64,000 nucleotides of DNA from Bactericera cockerelli (lineage: Eukaryota > Arthropoda > Insecta > Hemiptera > Triozidae), in contig CM044964.1 of the NCBI GenBank assembly GCA_024516035.1, positions 23,329,844-23,393,843 on the forward strand, in the 5' to 3' direction. This document shows positions 1 through 9,539 of the stretch, piece by piece. The translations under genes were made by a program, and so were the position numbers. The first letter of the stretch is position 1; each line of letters opens with the position of its first letter. The notes beneath the pieces were generated by a model that was not told where the DNA came from, did no database searches, and was given only the letters and a program-made list of their open reading frames with translations.

Positions 1-163
1 CATAATTGAATTTCCAGTAGGTACAACACTTCTCCCTGTTCAGCAGAAATGTCCCTCTCTTACATCCTTAGTTCGAACACTATCGGCTGAGCACCTGCTC
101 ATAACACCCCTTCCCACAATAATGAGCTCGATGATAAAAAATGTTCTTAAAAAAAACTTTCTC

Positions 164-366
164 GGTAGCTGAGTAGTCAAGGCGTATGACTGATAATCCA
201 AAGGTTCCGGGTTCAAAACCCAGCCGGGACATAAAAAGTTACCCTCCCATTTGGGATTTTGACATAATAATACGTATTGGGCTTACTGCTGGAATAATAG
301 GACTCAATAGTCCAAGTCAGGCAGTATAAATAAGGCAATAAAGGCGATATTATTATTATTATTATT
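164..366 (+). mobile_element. SINE-A copy, divergent head
   Basis: The tRNA-like head has an A-box-like ggtagctgagtagtcaa and a B-box-like gggttcaaaaccc. It is followed by the family body (tcccatttgggatttt) and the tail ending in a (att)n run. It is a relic with no coding capacity. Confidence 0.8.
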
Positions 367-657
367 GTTATTTCTCATCTGTCACTAACTCACTAATAAT
401 TTCAAATCTCTGTAGCAACTAATTAGTGTATCAACTCATCTCGCTAATTAATTCAGATTTAATAGAGTCATTTAGAGACACACATATATACCTATTTAAT
501 AAGATACACAGATATAACGATGTTATAAAACTGATAGATAATATTTAATAAAGAGAACCCACTACCTAGAATAGATTGTATCTCGAGACCTCTGATCTCT
601 AATCAAAGACTCAGATCTCAAGAATGGAGGACGTTCTTAAAATAAATCCTTTCGATT

Positions 658-757
658 GACCGACCTCAGTAGCTTGATAGATAAGGAGGCGGACTCGTAA
701 CCTGGAGGTCGTTGGTTCGAGTCCTTCTGTGGGATTCGAACCAACAGATCCCTACGA
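658..757 (+). mobile_element. SINE-B head joined to SINE-C fragment
   Basis: Bases 658-733 match the B head (gacctcagtagcttgat and aacctggaggtcg). The B body is missing, and the head runs directly into an antisense C-family piece (gattcgaaccaacagatccc). Confidence 0.7.
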
Positions 758-767
758 ACCAACTTCC

Positions 768-975
768 GTCCCGGTAGCTCAGTGGTAAAGGCGGCACTCT
801 GTGAATCCAGAAATTCCAGAGGTCGTGGGTTCGAAACCCAGCCGGGACATGACAAGTTATCCTCCCATTTGGGATTTTTACCACATAATAATATGTCTTG
901 GGCTTACTGCTGGAATAATGGGACTTTAATGGTCTCAATCGGGCAGTATAAATAAGGCGATATTATTATTACGCT
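768..975 (+). mobile_element. SINE-A, full length
   Basis: A good reference copy: tccc-ggtagctcagtggtaaag A box, gggttcgaaaccc B box, body with tttaccacataataata, and tail gggcagtataaataaggc followed by (att)n. The head resembles a tRNA but lacks a convincing full cloverleaf. Confidence 0.9.
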
Positions 976-1000
976 ACCTGGAACATGCCATCTGTACCTA

Positions 1001-1192
1001 CCCCGCTAGCTCAGTGGTCAATACGTCTGTCTGGTAATCCAGGGGTCGCAAGTTCTAAACTCAGTTATCCTCCCATTTGGGATTTTGACCACATACGAGT
1101 AGTAATACGTTTTAGACTTACTGCTGGAAAAATGGGACTCATTAGTTCCAGTCGGTGATATAAATAAGGCGATATTATTATAATTATTATTA
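1001..1192 (+). mobile_element. SINE-A, divergent copy
   Basis: The A box (gctagctcagtggtcaata) and the family body are present. The B box is decayed, and part of the head/body junction is deleted. Confidence 0.7.
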
Positions 1193-1199
1193 ATTCAAA

Positions 1200-1655
1200 A
1201 GGGTCACCCATCCACATTCAGTTAAAACGTAAAAAAGTGACAAGTTTTTTGTATTGTTCAACTGTTATACAAAAACTTGCTAGAATTGAAGAGAATGTGA
1301 TTTATGTTCAGAAAGTTACGGTAATTTCTATGTCTCCAAAATCAACGTCAATGGCGCGTTAAATGCATTGGTTCTCGTAGGATCACCGAAATTAAGCAAC
1401 GTCCAGCGAGGTAAATACTTGATGCAGGCATTCCGGCCCAAACCAGCCTGGGTGAGGTTAATGTGGGTAATAGGTTTGTAAGTTTCCTACGAATAGAGGG
1501 TAACACCCCCCCCCCCCTTGTGATATGACCACGCAGTTGAAAGCGACGTTAAACCAAACTTAAAAAAAAGAAACATTCAGTCAGTAGAGAGAAAAGTGAG
1601 TAGCCCCACCAGTCACCCATCAACATTCAGTCAAAACAGAAAAAAGTGACAAGTC
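1200..1655. repeat. 42-bp direct repeat flanking a SINE-F
   Basis: A segment beginning tcacccat(c)cacattcagt occurs at about 1204-1245 and again at about 1613-1655, with a few mismatches. The pair brackets the 5S-derived SINE at 1341-1565 and suggests a local duplication around it. Confidence 0.6.
1341..1565 (+). mobile_element. SINE-F, 5S-rRNA-derived head
   Basis: The head resembles 5S rRNA: ggttctcgtaggatcaccga followed by aaattaagcaacgtc, the position of the 5S A box. Next comes the core domain (cagcctgggtgaggttaatg) and a tail with gaaagcgacgttaaacc before an A-rich end. The C-box region is shortened in this copy. Confidence 0.8.
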
Positions 1656-1769
1656 CCACAGTTTGGAAACGCCTCCTGTAATCATTTCATCGCCAGAGCG
1701 GTGACCGGTTCACATTTGGGTCCCATTAGGTCCTAATGGAGTTGCTTATATTTGCCCACGAGTCCGTAA

Positions 1770-1850
1770 TGCACCCAAACTAGGTGTGGGTGCCGAGGTT
1801 TGGCACCCGAGGGCACCCATAATAGGTGTGGGTGGCGAGGTTTGGCAACG
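1770..1850. repeat. Two-copy local duplication
   Basis: The motif aggtgtgggtgccgaggttt recurs about 40 bp later with one changed base, each time next to cacccaaact or cacccataat. No gene is seen in 1656-1990. Confidence 0.6.
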
Positions 1851-2003
1851 TTTATGCAGGCTGATTATGAACGAAATTGAATGTGTAGACGAAATTGTTC
1901 GTAAATTGTTTGAACATTTACTGATGAATGGAATAGTTCATTAGAGTATTTATGCACTCGTATAAATGCACTCGTATAATTTGTCTACACACAACTATAA
2001 ATA

Positions 2004-2437
2004 CTGTATTGGCGCACTTAAAAGGACCGACTATAAGAAGGGCATTCTTCTATATTGGCGCACTTCACAGGACCGACAAGGGAGGGCTTTATGCTGTATT
2101 GGCGCACTTAACAGGACCGACTATAAGAAGGGCTTTATTCTGTATTGGCGCACTTAACAGGACCGACTATAGGAAGGGCTTTATTCTGTATTGGCGCACT
2201 TAACAGGACTGACTATAGGAAGGGCATTATTCTGTATTGGCGGTACTTAACAGGACCGACTATAGGAAGGGCTTTGTTCTGTATTGGCGCACTTAACAGG
2301 ACCGACTATAGGAAGGGCATTATTCTGTATTGGCGCACTTAACAGGACCGACAGTAGGAAGGGGTTTATACTATATTGGCGCACTTAACAGGATCGCCTA
2401 TGGGAAGGGCATTATTCTGTATTGGCACACTTATTCT
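2004..2437. repeat. 46-bp minisatellite
   Basis: About nine to ten head-to-tail units of 46 bp share tattggcgcacttaacagga and ccgactataggaagggc. 46 is not a multiple of 3, so the short open frames across the array shift from unit to unit and are not genes. Confidence 0.9.
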
Positions 2438-2855
2438 GTAGTGACCCTAAATGGGAAGTATTGTGTCACTTCTCGCCCATCAGAGGGGAGGCATACTACG
2501 GAATGGGCAAGCTACAACACAGACCATAAGCGTCTAAGGGTCAACACTGTCAACAGTAAGTTAAATTTATTCACTTTCGTGATATCACAACTACTCAAAC
2601 TAGCTGTATTTTATGGAAATTGTATTGCTATATTTTGAAGAAAAATATAAATAAAAAAGCTATCGTATTTGTGTAAATCACTATCGTGATATCACAACTC
2701 GTTTTACTAAATTTACGCTTAAACCGGGACTTGAATCACCGACATTCAGATTACAAGTCCGCCGCCTTATCGATCAAGCTACTGAGGTCGGTAAGCGTCT
2801 ACAGTAGCTCTTGTGAAACACTAAAGAGTGTGAAACACTCATCTCTTATTAAAAA
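2437..2855 (+). mobile_element. SINE-I body split by a nested insertion
   Basis: The family-I body (cgcccatcagaggggaggca) is broken at 2536 and resumes at 2792 with acagtagctc and a gtgaaacactcatct tail. The sequence taagcgtcta is present on both sides (2527-2536 and 2792-2801). This is a 10-bp target-site duplication flanking the insert. Confidence 0.75.
2570..2791 (-). mobile_element. SINE-B inserted in SINE-I
   Basis: An antisense B element with gatatcacaactac, cggacttg-complement and ctactgaggtcgg at its head end. The gatatcacaac tail motif appears twice (2581 and 2688), which suggests two overlapping or partly duplicated tails. Confidence 0.75.
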
Positions 2856-3804
2856 AAAGAAGAACCTAGGTTCCAGAGGAAGTTAGCTGGAAGAATGACT
2901 TGAGAGGAACTACAAACAATTTGTATTTTGTACAAGTCATGCAGCTAATTATAGCGGGTGTTGCGGTGAACCACAGGATAAGGATACCATGAGAATGGTA
3001 TAGATAGGTGTTGGTTACACCATCTTGATCTGGTTTTGGAAACGAGTAGCCAAGTCTACAAGAAATTTCGGTAGCTATTTATTTTATTACTTCTCAGAAA
3101 TTTCTAATTTTGAAGAAAAAAAAACGATTTCAATTTTTTCACATTTTTGGCCTTTTTTCTGTCTTCTTTTTCTTCTATTTCTTATTCTTCAATTTATTTT
3201 TTCTTCTTATACTTGAAGCAATACCTGAACCTACGCAGTTCGTTTGGAAAAATGGAAGAAAAAAAGAATTTTAACAAAAAAATATAAAGTCCATTTGAAT
3301 GTCCATTTATACTAATAAAGCGTTGTATAATAATAATAATAAGGGCTAAGAACAGAAAATAAGGATTAAGAAGAGCCCAGGAAAAAATGAATACAGAAGA
3401 ACAATTCCCTATTATCAAAAACTAATTATCCAACCATTAAAAACATGGAAAGAAGAGTTGGACTTTTAATTACACCATAATTACCACCCCTTTCATTTCT
3501 TCTGTTGCCTTGACAATCTGTGTAAATAAGTTTCGGGAACTTAAGTAACTTTTAACATCTCCAACCCCGCCCACAAAACTTTTCCTTTCAACTTTTCTTC
3601 TACTTAATTCTCAACACCAGGGCCTCGTTTCAAAAAGGCACTCTCAAAATCCCGAAATCTCTGTTTCAATCGTCAAGTTTCGTTAATGCATTCAGACATT
3701 GAGAAACTTGACTCGATGGTTGAAAAAGGAGATTTGGAAACTTGACGGTTGAAAAAACTTGACAGTTGGAAGAAAAACTTAACGGTTGAAAAGGAAAATG
3801 GACG
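2856..3804. other. No gene recognised; AT-rich
   Basis: Mostly low-complexity A/T-rich sequence. A short L-tail end (tccatttatactaataaagc followed by a taa run) sits at about 3300-3340. Open frames here are rich in Phe, Leu and Lys from T/A runs and look non-coding. Confidence 0.6.
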
Positions 3805-4075
3805 GTTCATAAGGAGATGTGGAGTTCCGTGTTCGATCCCCCGAGTCGAAAAAAAAATTGTATTCTAACATTAGTTACAATTGTCTGTAAGGGATACCTT
3901 TCGATGCGCTCGTGTTGACCCAGCACCTAAATGGGAAGTATTGTGTCATTTCTCGCTCATCAGAGGGGAGGCACTGAATGGCCAAACTACAACACAGACA
4001 CATGCGTCTATAGAAGCTGCTGCTTTATTTTTACGAAATAAATAAAAAAAATACTGTGAAAAACTTATCTTAAAA
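3805..4075 (+). mobile_element. SINE-I
   Basis: The head B-box-like tgttcgatccccc is followed by the family body with ggtacctttcg-like, gtgttgacccagcacctaaa and ctcatcagaggggaggc. A decayed tail with gtgaaaaacttatct follows. Confidence 0.75.
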
Positions 4076-4207
4076 ATAAAAAATCTCTTTCTGCGAAACA
4101 TTTCCTTTTACTCCCGTTAATTAATTTTAAATTTGCTTTAAAACCTTCGTTTTTCACGTATTTGCTGTGCTATCAAAATCCCATCAGTGTAGAGCTAAGT
4201 TTTTCAC

Positions 4208-4402
4208 ATGAAAATCTTCAGAGAAGCGGCTGTTCGCATACCAGGAGCACCATACGGTAGAAAGTTTGCTATGGTTAGTATTATATATTATCGAGACTTT
4301 AGCAGTGGAGAATCTGATGTTTTTATAAACTTGAATGAGGGCGGAATTAATAGACGTTTTTGCGATTTGTCTCAGATGGTCAGAGCTAATGCTGAGTCTT
4401 GA
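4208..4402 (+). other. Short unexplained open frame
   Basis: A 64-codon frame, Arg-rich, is preceded and followed by unique AT-rich DNA. No domain, splice context or homologue is recognised. It could be chance or a decayed exon. Confidence 0.15.
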
Positions 4403-4536
4403 CTTGAAATCTGGATTTTCCTATTAATTTTGACCTAAATATCAAATACAAGACTAGCCAGCGTTGATGGATCGATGGACACCAGTTCTCGTTTAGTCAC
4501 TGAACGATCTCATATTCAAACTCTTGATATAATACT

Positions 4537-4737
4537 AATAATATCGCCTTATTTATACTGCCCGATAAGGACTATTAAGTCCCATTATTCCAGCAGTAAG
4601 CCCAAGACATATTATTATGTGGTAAAAATCCCGAATGGGAGGATAACTTGTCATGTCCCGGCTGGGTTTCGAACCCACGACGTCTGGAACCTCTGGATTC
4701 ACAGAGTGTCGCTTTAACCACTGAGCTACCGGGACAG
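4537..4737 (-). mobile_element. SINE-A, full length
   Basis: An antisense copy running from the (taa)n end (aatatcgccttatttatact) to the head complement ctgagctaccgggaca. It is close to the 768-975 copy. Confidence 0.88.
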
Positions 4738-4814
4738 ACTCTTGATGTGATACTGGTAAATAAATAAAAAAATGAGGTTCATGTGAGTAGATATTTTTTT
4801 GGTTATAGTTGTTT

Positions 4815-4995
4815 TTAAGGTTGTGCTCTTGTTCGCCCAACACCTAAATCTGAAGTATTGGACTCTCCCATCAGAGGGGAGGCATACTACGAGATGGACG
4901 GGCTACAACACAAACCACAAGCAGCAACAGTAGCTGCTGTTTCATGGCTACGAAATGAGAAAAGCTGTGAAACACTCATCTATTCTTTAAAAAAT
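4815..4995 (+). mobile_element. SINE-I, 5'-truncated
   Basis: It starts in the body (cccaacacctaaatctgaag), keeps cccatcagaggggaggc and tttcatggctacgaaat, and ends with tgtgaaacactcatct. No head is present. Confidence 0.75.
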
Positions 4996-5229
4996 ATAAT
5001 AAAAAAAGGAATAGTAGCAACATCACCAATGTATTCAACATTCATGAGCACTATTATTATTTTTATGACCACAATAATCATCATTAACGTAAACCTTCTA
5101 CCCATCAAAAGATAGATACCTATGATCATTTCAGACAGCATAATAAAGCTACCATATTAAACACTCGAGTTACTAATGATAAATTCCAGAATATAAAAAA
5201 AACGTATAAAAAGAAACGTTCCAATAATT

Positions 5230-5475
5230 GTGAGAATAAAAAACACCTCAGGTGAGGGAAATGGAATAAATGACAGGGTTCTTCGAGCTAATCTCCGCGC
5301 AATGGTTGAAAAAACAAAAAGAGAAGAGAAGATAATACTCCCGAGGTTGTGGAAGACATTAGAGAAAACACCTTGCAACATTATTATTACAAAACTTGAT
5401 ATTAGTGAAGATAGTGGACGCAGTGGCGAAGGCATTAGAAACAAGATTAATTATGAAACAGGATTAAATATGTAA
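5230..5475 (+). other. Unrecognised Lys/Glu/Arg-rich open frame
   Basis: An 81-codon frame with charged, helical-looking composition and no recognised domain. It lies about 290 bp upstream of another basic frame (5766-5880), and a SINE-B separates the two. Together they could be remnants of one exon or retrocopy. Confidence 0.2.
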
Positions 5476-5586
5476 CTAGAATTTGTTAAAACAACGAACA
5501 GCTGATATAAATGCGCTGTGATTGTTTGAAATTTCCACTAGAAGGCGTGTTTATGGAAAAATGGGATTAGAATAATAGTTATAGTT

Positions 5587-5727
5587 ATCATATTTGTGTT
5601 ATTCACTTTCGTGATATCACAACTACTCTAACACGCTTTACAGAATCTACGCTGGAACCGGGACTTGACCACCGACCTCCAGGTTACAATTCCGTCGCCT
5701 TATCGATCAAGCTACTGAGGTCGGTTG
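5587..5727 (-). mobile_element. SINE-B
   Basis: It runs from the tail complement (ttcgtgatatcacaactact) to the head complement (aagctactgaggtcggt), with both box regions. Confidence 0.85.
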
Positions 5728-5765
5728 AGATCAATTTAATCCTGTTTCATAATCCTGTTTCATAA

Positions 5766-5880
5766 AGCCCGTCGAAAAAAGTACATAGATTGGATCGTAA
5801 GAAACTGTCGAATGATCAAGAGATCTACAAAAGCCGCGAAAAAGGGACTGAAAGAGGTGGCAGCGGAGGTGAAGGGGTAG
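5766..5880 (+). other. Basic open frame ending in TAG
   Basis: Reading from gcc cgt cga aaa, the frame gives a Lys/Arg-rich run ending KEVAAEVKG-stop at 5880. The frame is only 37 codons. It stands out against the AT-rich background but is not assigned to a family. Confidence 0.2.
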
Positions 5881-5990
5881 AAGAGATTGCCTTGAATAAT
5901 AACCCCACCTTTTAGTTAGGACACATATTAATGTGTGTATATATTAATTTATCTATTATGGTATAATTCATATAGTTCTTAAATTCCATT
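5881..5990 (+). mobile_element. L-tail fragment
   Basis: It matches agaagagattgcc and ccccaccttttagttaggac, the hallmark of the L-tail repeat, then degrades. Confidence 0.6.
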
Positions 5991-6440
5991 TTGGATATTT
6001 TCACTCATCGGCTACAGTTTCGCCTTAATAATAACAATTGATGCGATATCTCAAATAATTTGAGAGCTAACTTAGAGAGAATGAGCAATATCTCCTCACA
6101 AGTCTGCATATACGTCTGGGAGATAACATAAAGAAATATTATTATTGTACAAATAAAAAGAACCGTACTATTCAATTTAAAAAAAATCTTTCCAGGTAGA
6201 GAAGCGAACCCTCGACCTCCTGCACTGGACTCCAGCGCGAGGTGAGAAGCAACATCAGAAATAGACAAGATGGGGAACCAGAGATAGACAGAAACCCATC
6301 TACATGCTAATACGTATAGATAGGCATGCCTGGCTCATTTGTGTTTTGGAGTTTTTTCTCTTTCAACTATTAGTTGAAGAGGAAGTGAGAATTATGGATC
6401 ATGGAGCGTAGAAAATTCCGTTGCAAGACAGAAATGAAGA

Positions 6441-6624
6441 TATCACGCCACTTCCTCGGGACGTGAAACTGAGGGCACTTTGAATCTGCCAAGAGTAACA
6501 AATAGGTGTAAATAATAAGAATATGGCCTTATTTATACTGCCCAAATAGCACCACTTCCTCGGGACGTGAAACTGAGGGCACTTTGAATCTGCCAAGAGT
6601 AACAAATAGGTGTAAATAATAATA
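6441..6624. repeat. 75-bp direct repeat, two copies
   Basis: The segment starting cacttcctcgggacgtgaaa and ending aacaaataggtgtaaataa occurs at about 6449-6517 and 6551-6620, almost identical. The spacer ends with the SINE-A tail motif ttatttatactgccc. Confidence 0.85.
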
Positions 6625-6835
6625 TGGCTGTCCAGGTATGTTCTGATACTCATGTACATCTAAAACTTCTCACTTTTCTGTTTATACAGATTAAAATAGA
6701 GAAGTTAGTTGATGGCCTGGATATTCTGAAGTATTACCTGCTGAGGAGAGCAAATAAGCTCGAAACAGCTGTCCAGGTATTTTCTGATATTCATGTACAT
6801 CTAGTACAACTTCTCACTTTTCTGTTTATACTGAT
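6625..6835. repeat. Dispersed repeat with two internal copies
   Basis: The motif gctgtccaggtatgttctga followed by catgtacatcta and cttctcacttttctgtttat occurs at 6626 and 6767. A third copy is at 20418-20560. The family is unknown. Confidence 0.7.
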
Positions 6836-7016
6836 TTTTAGTGCCCAATTAGGACTATTCTGAGTATTGAGTCCTATTATTCCAGCAGTAAGCCGAAGAC
6901 TATTATTATGGGGTCAAAAACCAAATGGAAGGATAACTTGTCATGTCCAAGATGGGTTTTAAACCCCGCAACCCCCGGATAACCAGTCAGATGGCTTGAG
7001 CTACCGAGACAGATTA
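6836..7016 (-). mobile_element. SINE-A, divergent
   Basis: An antisense copy with ccattattccagcagtaag-like body, ggataacttgtcatgtcc and a degraded head (cttgagctaccgagaca). Confidence 0.75.
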
Positions 7017-7104
7017 CAAATAAAAAATCAAAAAAGTATTTATAATGAGACATATTTCAAAGGAAGTCTATAAAAAACAACACATACATTGAACTATTAT
7101 CATT

Positions 7105-7281
7105 ATTAACCATTTTATTAGAGAAGAAGACATTATGAACATTACAAATAATTATTATAACAATGAAAAAATGAAAACAATACATACAATAAAAAGGAAA
7201 AATAATAGAAAATATATATTATACAAACATAATTATGTATGTTCTAACTAAAGGTGGGGTTATTGGCAATCTCTTCCACCC
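7105..7281 (-). mobile_element. L-tail element
   Basis: Antisense: it starts near an attttattagagaaga end and finishes at gcaatctcttccaccc. No ORF is attached. Confidence 0.6.
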
Positions 7282-7695
7282 AAAAATATGTAGTAACAAC
7301 TCGGATAACACTTCAAAAAGAGAAATACCAACATTACGAGAAATAGGTACCAACAAGTTACACGTACATAACTATGCATATCTGAATGCAGACATTGTCC
7401 ACAAAACTAGTAGAAATACGTAACATTAGAACTGAACAACCTACGAAGAACAACACACACAAGTCATAGAATTATTTTCTCTAGTAGCAGCAATACATAA
7501 TATATGTCCTTAGGGCATCGAATCTAAGAAATGGTTAGATCATTTAGGTGATTTAGGACAGAAATTGATTGGCTTTACGGGTGATCCGCGATCCATTTTC
7601 TCCTAAAAAATTGATTTACACATTGAAAAAGGAAATAAATGCTTCATGCATCCCAGGTTTCCTTACGGAAGGATGGTCCTGGGAGGTTTTTTTTT
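7282..7695. other. No gene recognised
   Basis: Unique AT-rich DNA with only short open frames, and a 16-bp T run at about 7687-7702. Confidence 0.5.
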
Positions 7696-7704
7696 TTTTT
7701 TTCA

Positions 7705-7793
7705 TCTTAAAGACAATGGTAGAAGTTCTGAGTCATTCCTCCACTGTCTGGCTACCATCATTCACGATGACGCCACCCTATGATGATCATCTT
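7705..7793 (-). mobile_element. R repeat fragment
   Basis: It shares cctccactgtctggctacca and cacgatgacgccaccctatg with the copies at 51686-51852 and 62405-62600. Confidence 0.7.
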
Positions 7794-7924
7794 AATGATT
7801 CTAACAAGTCAAGGGTCTTACCTCGTCAGAGTCGTCAGTATAAACAAAATGAAGGTACATTCACACACGGCCCAATGTGGCAGAGATGCATAAGCAAACC
7901 AAACCTGAGAATACTGAGTTAACC

Positions 7925-8440
7925 CACTGAGCGCGCGATTAGCTCTGTGGTTAACTACTCACTTGGCATGTTGAAAGGCCCGGGTTCGATCCCACGTGCC
8001 GACAGAAAATTGTATACTTAATTTGGTTACAATTAATTGTAAGAGATACCTTCCGGTGCGCTCGTGTTGACCCATCACCTAATTGGGAAGTATTGTGTCA
8101 CTTTTCGCCCATCAGAGGGGAGGCATACTACGGGATGGACAGGCTACAACACAGACCACAAGCGTTTACAGTAATAATAATAACACTCTTTAGTGGTAGG
8201 TAACGACCAGGCGAGGTTAATTCACAAAGCATTTTCTACCATCTAACCCTCAGAATCTTATTATTAAGTGGTCACAAACTCAAATTAATAAGGAAAAATT
8301 CATGCACTGGATAGGATTCGAACCAACGGATCCCTACGCTACCTGGATTACCTGGATATTAACCACTTGACTACCAGTGCATGTTACAGTAGCTCCTATT
8401 TCATGGCTACGAAATAAAAACGGCTGTGAAACACTCATCT
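7925..8440 (+). mobile_element. SINE-I, full length, interrupted
   Basis: This is the best I copy. The head has gattagctctgtggttaact and cccgggttcgatcccac, then the long body and tail gtgaaacactcatc. It is split between 8173 and 8384 by a SINE-C. Confidence 0.85.
8174..8383 (-). mobile_element. SINE-C inserted in SINE-I
   Basis: A full antisense C element: ctctttagtgg tail end, ctaaccctcagaatct body, and the head complement ending at cttgactaccagtgc. It is flanked by ttacagta on both sides (8166-8173 and 8384-8391). That makes C younger than this I copy. Confidence 0.88.
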
Positions 8441-8751
8441 TTTTTTTAACTATGATGAAAGACTATTGGCTATATGGAATGCAATGAATACATAAAACTC
8501 CATGAGGAATGCAACCGTGCAATCGAGCCAATTGAAATCTCAGATCAAATGAGATCACTCCACGCCGCTACTCTAGATAGACTCGCACTCACTCTAGATG
8601 CACTCAGAATTGATTAGATCACAACTTCTGAGGAAGCAGACTATATTGAAGATAATAACCTAGACACAACAGACGAGGAGAGAGGCTCACCATGTTATTC
8701 AACGAATTATGCACGATAGGTACACTGGAAATTCACTTTGAAGATCATTCG

Positions 8752-8845
8752 TCCCGGTAGCTGAGTGGTCAAAGCGTTGGTCTCGTTATCCAGAGGTCGC
8801 GGGTTGGAAACCCAGCTGGGACATACCATTTGACAAGTTAACACT
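8752..8845 (+). mobile_element. SINE-A head fragment
   Basis: Only the tRNA-like head (ggtagctgagtggtcaaagc, then ggaaacccagctgggac) and a few body bases are present. Confidence 0.7.
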
Positions 8846-8910
8846 ATAACTGTTTTGAAGTTATCCAAGGCATGGCCGTACTATACCGCTGTGCTTGTTT
8901 TTACATTTAT

Positions 8911-8944
8911 AATTTTCACAGGGAAATCCCTCCCTGTGAAAATT
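8911..8944. repeat. Perfect 14-bp inverted repeat
   Basis: The arms aattttcacaggga and tccctgtgaaaatt are separated by 6 bp. It sits in a P-repeat-like stretch (ggcatggccgtact). No terminator role is implied in this genome. Confidence 0.8.
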
Positions 8945-9142
8945 GATTCAGAGGAGGTCGATTCTCATTAAAAAAATTGATATCAGTTACCATTAGGCCT
9001 GTTTTTCGTGACAGACAACAACTAATAGATAGTCAGATAGATATTCACAAATTCGAGATTTATAAGAAAGAGAGGGAAAGAAAGACAATAAAATAAATAA
9101 ATTTCACCTTGATATTATCCCAAGGTGTGTTAAGAAAGCAGT

Positions 9143-9326
9143 TTATTTTGGGGTCTATGCTACAGCTTGACCCAATGAGATTACGCTTTGGTCTTTTGAT
9201 CTAGTAACTGTGCAAACGCGCCTTAAGTTTCTCCCTTTTCCGTAGATTTCCCCTCTTTTCTCCAACAGTGCTGCTCCTAGCGGAGGAGCTTTTGATTATG
9301 ACTAGAAAGCTTCTGAACTTCAGTAC
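9143..9326. repeat. Left inverted terminal repeat of the DIRS-like element
   Basis: The reverse complement matches 15379-15545 almost base for base, including gctcctccgctaggagcagc. Its outer 35 bp instead match 15251-15288 (ctgtagcatagacccc). Confidence 0.85.
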
Positions 9327-9539
9327 TCTTTTGATCTTTGACCTAGTAACAACAATTTATTGTGCAAAATATTTTGCCTTTATATGGTGAAAGTTAATCA
9401 ATTTGCGGTCCGTTTCCGAGCCGTGTCCATATATTTTCAAGTGACATTTTTATAAGTTCCAGTCCGTCTTCGCGCCGTGTGTTATATTTCAGCGCTACAG
9501 AAATCAGGGTAAGATCTTTCCTGATTTTCATCCTGGGCT

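Noticed and set aside
768..850. tRNA-like segments with A and B boxes, here and at many other sites
   Set aside because: They recur with the same downstream body and tail, lack convincing paired stems, and often carry truncations, so they are SINE heads and not tRNA genes.
4208..4402. Small protein-coding gene
   Set aside because: No splice, promoter, conservation or domain evidence beyond an open frame of chance length.
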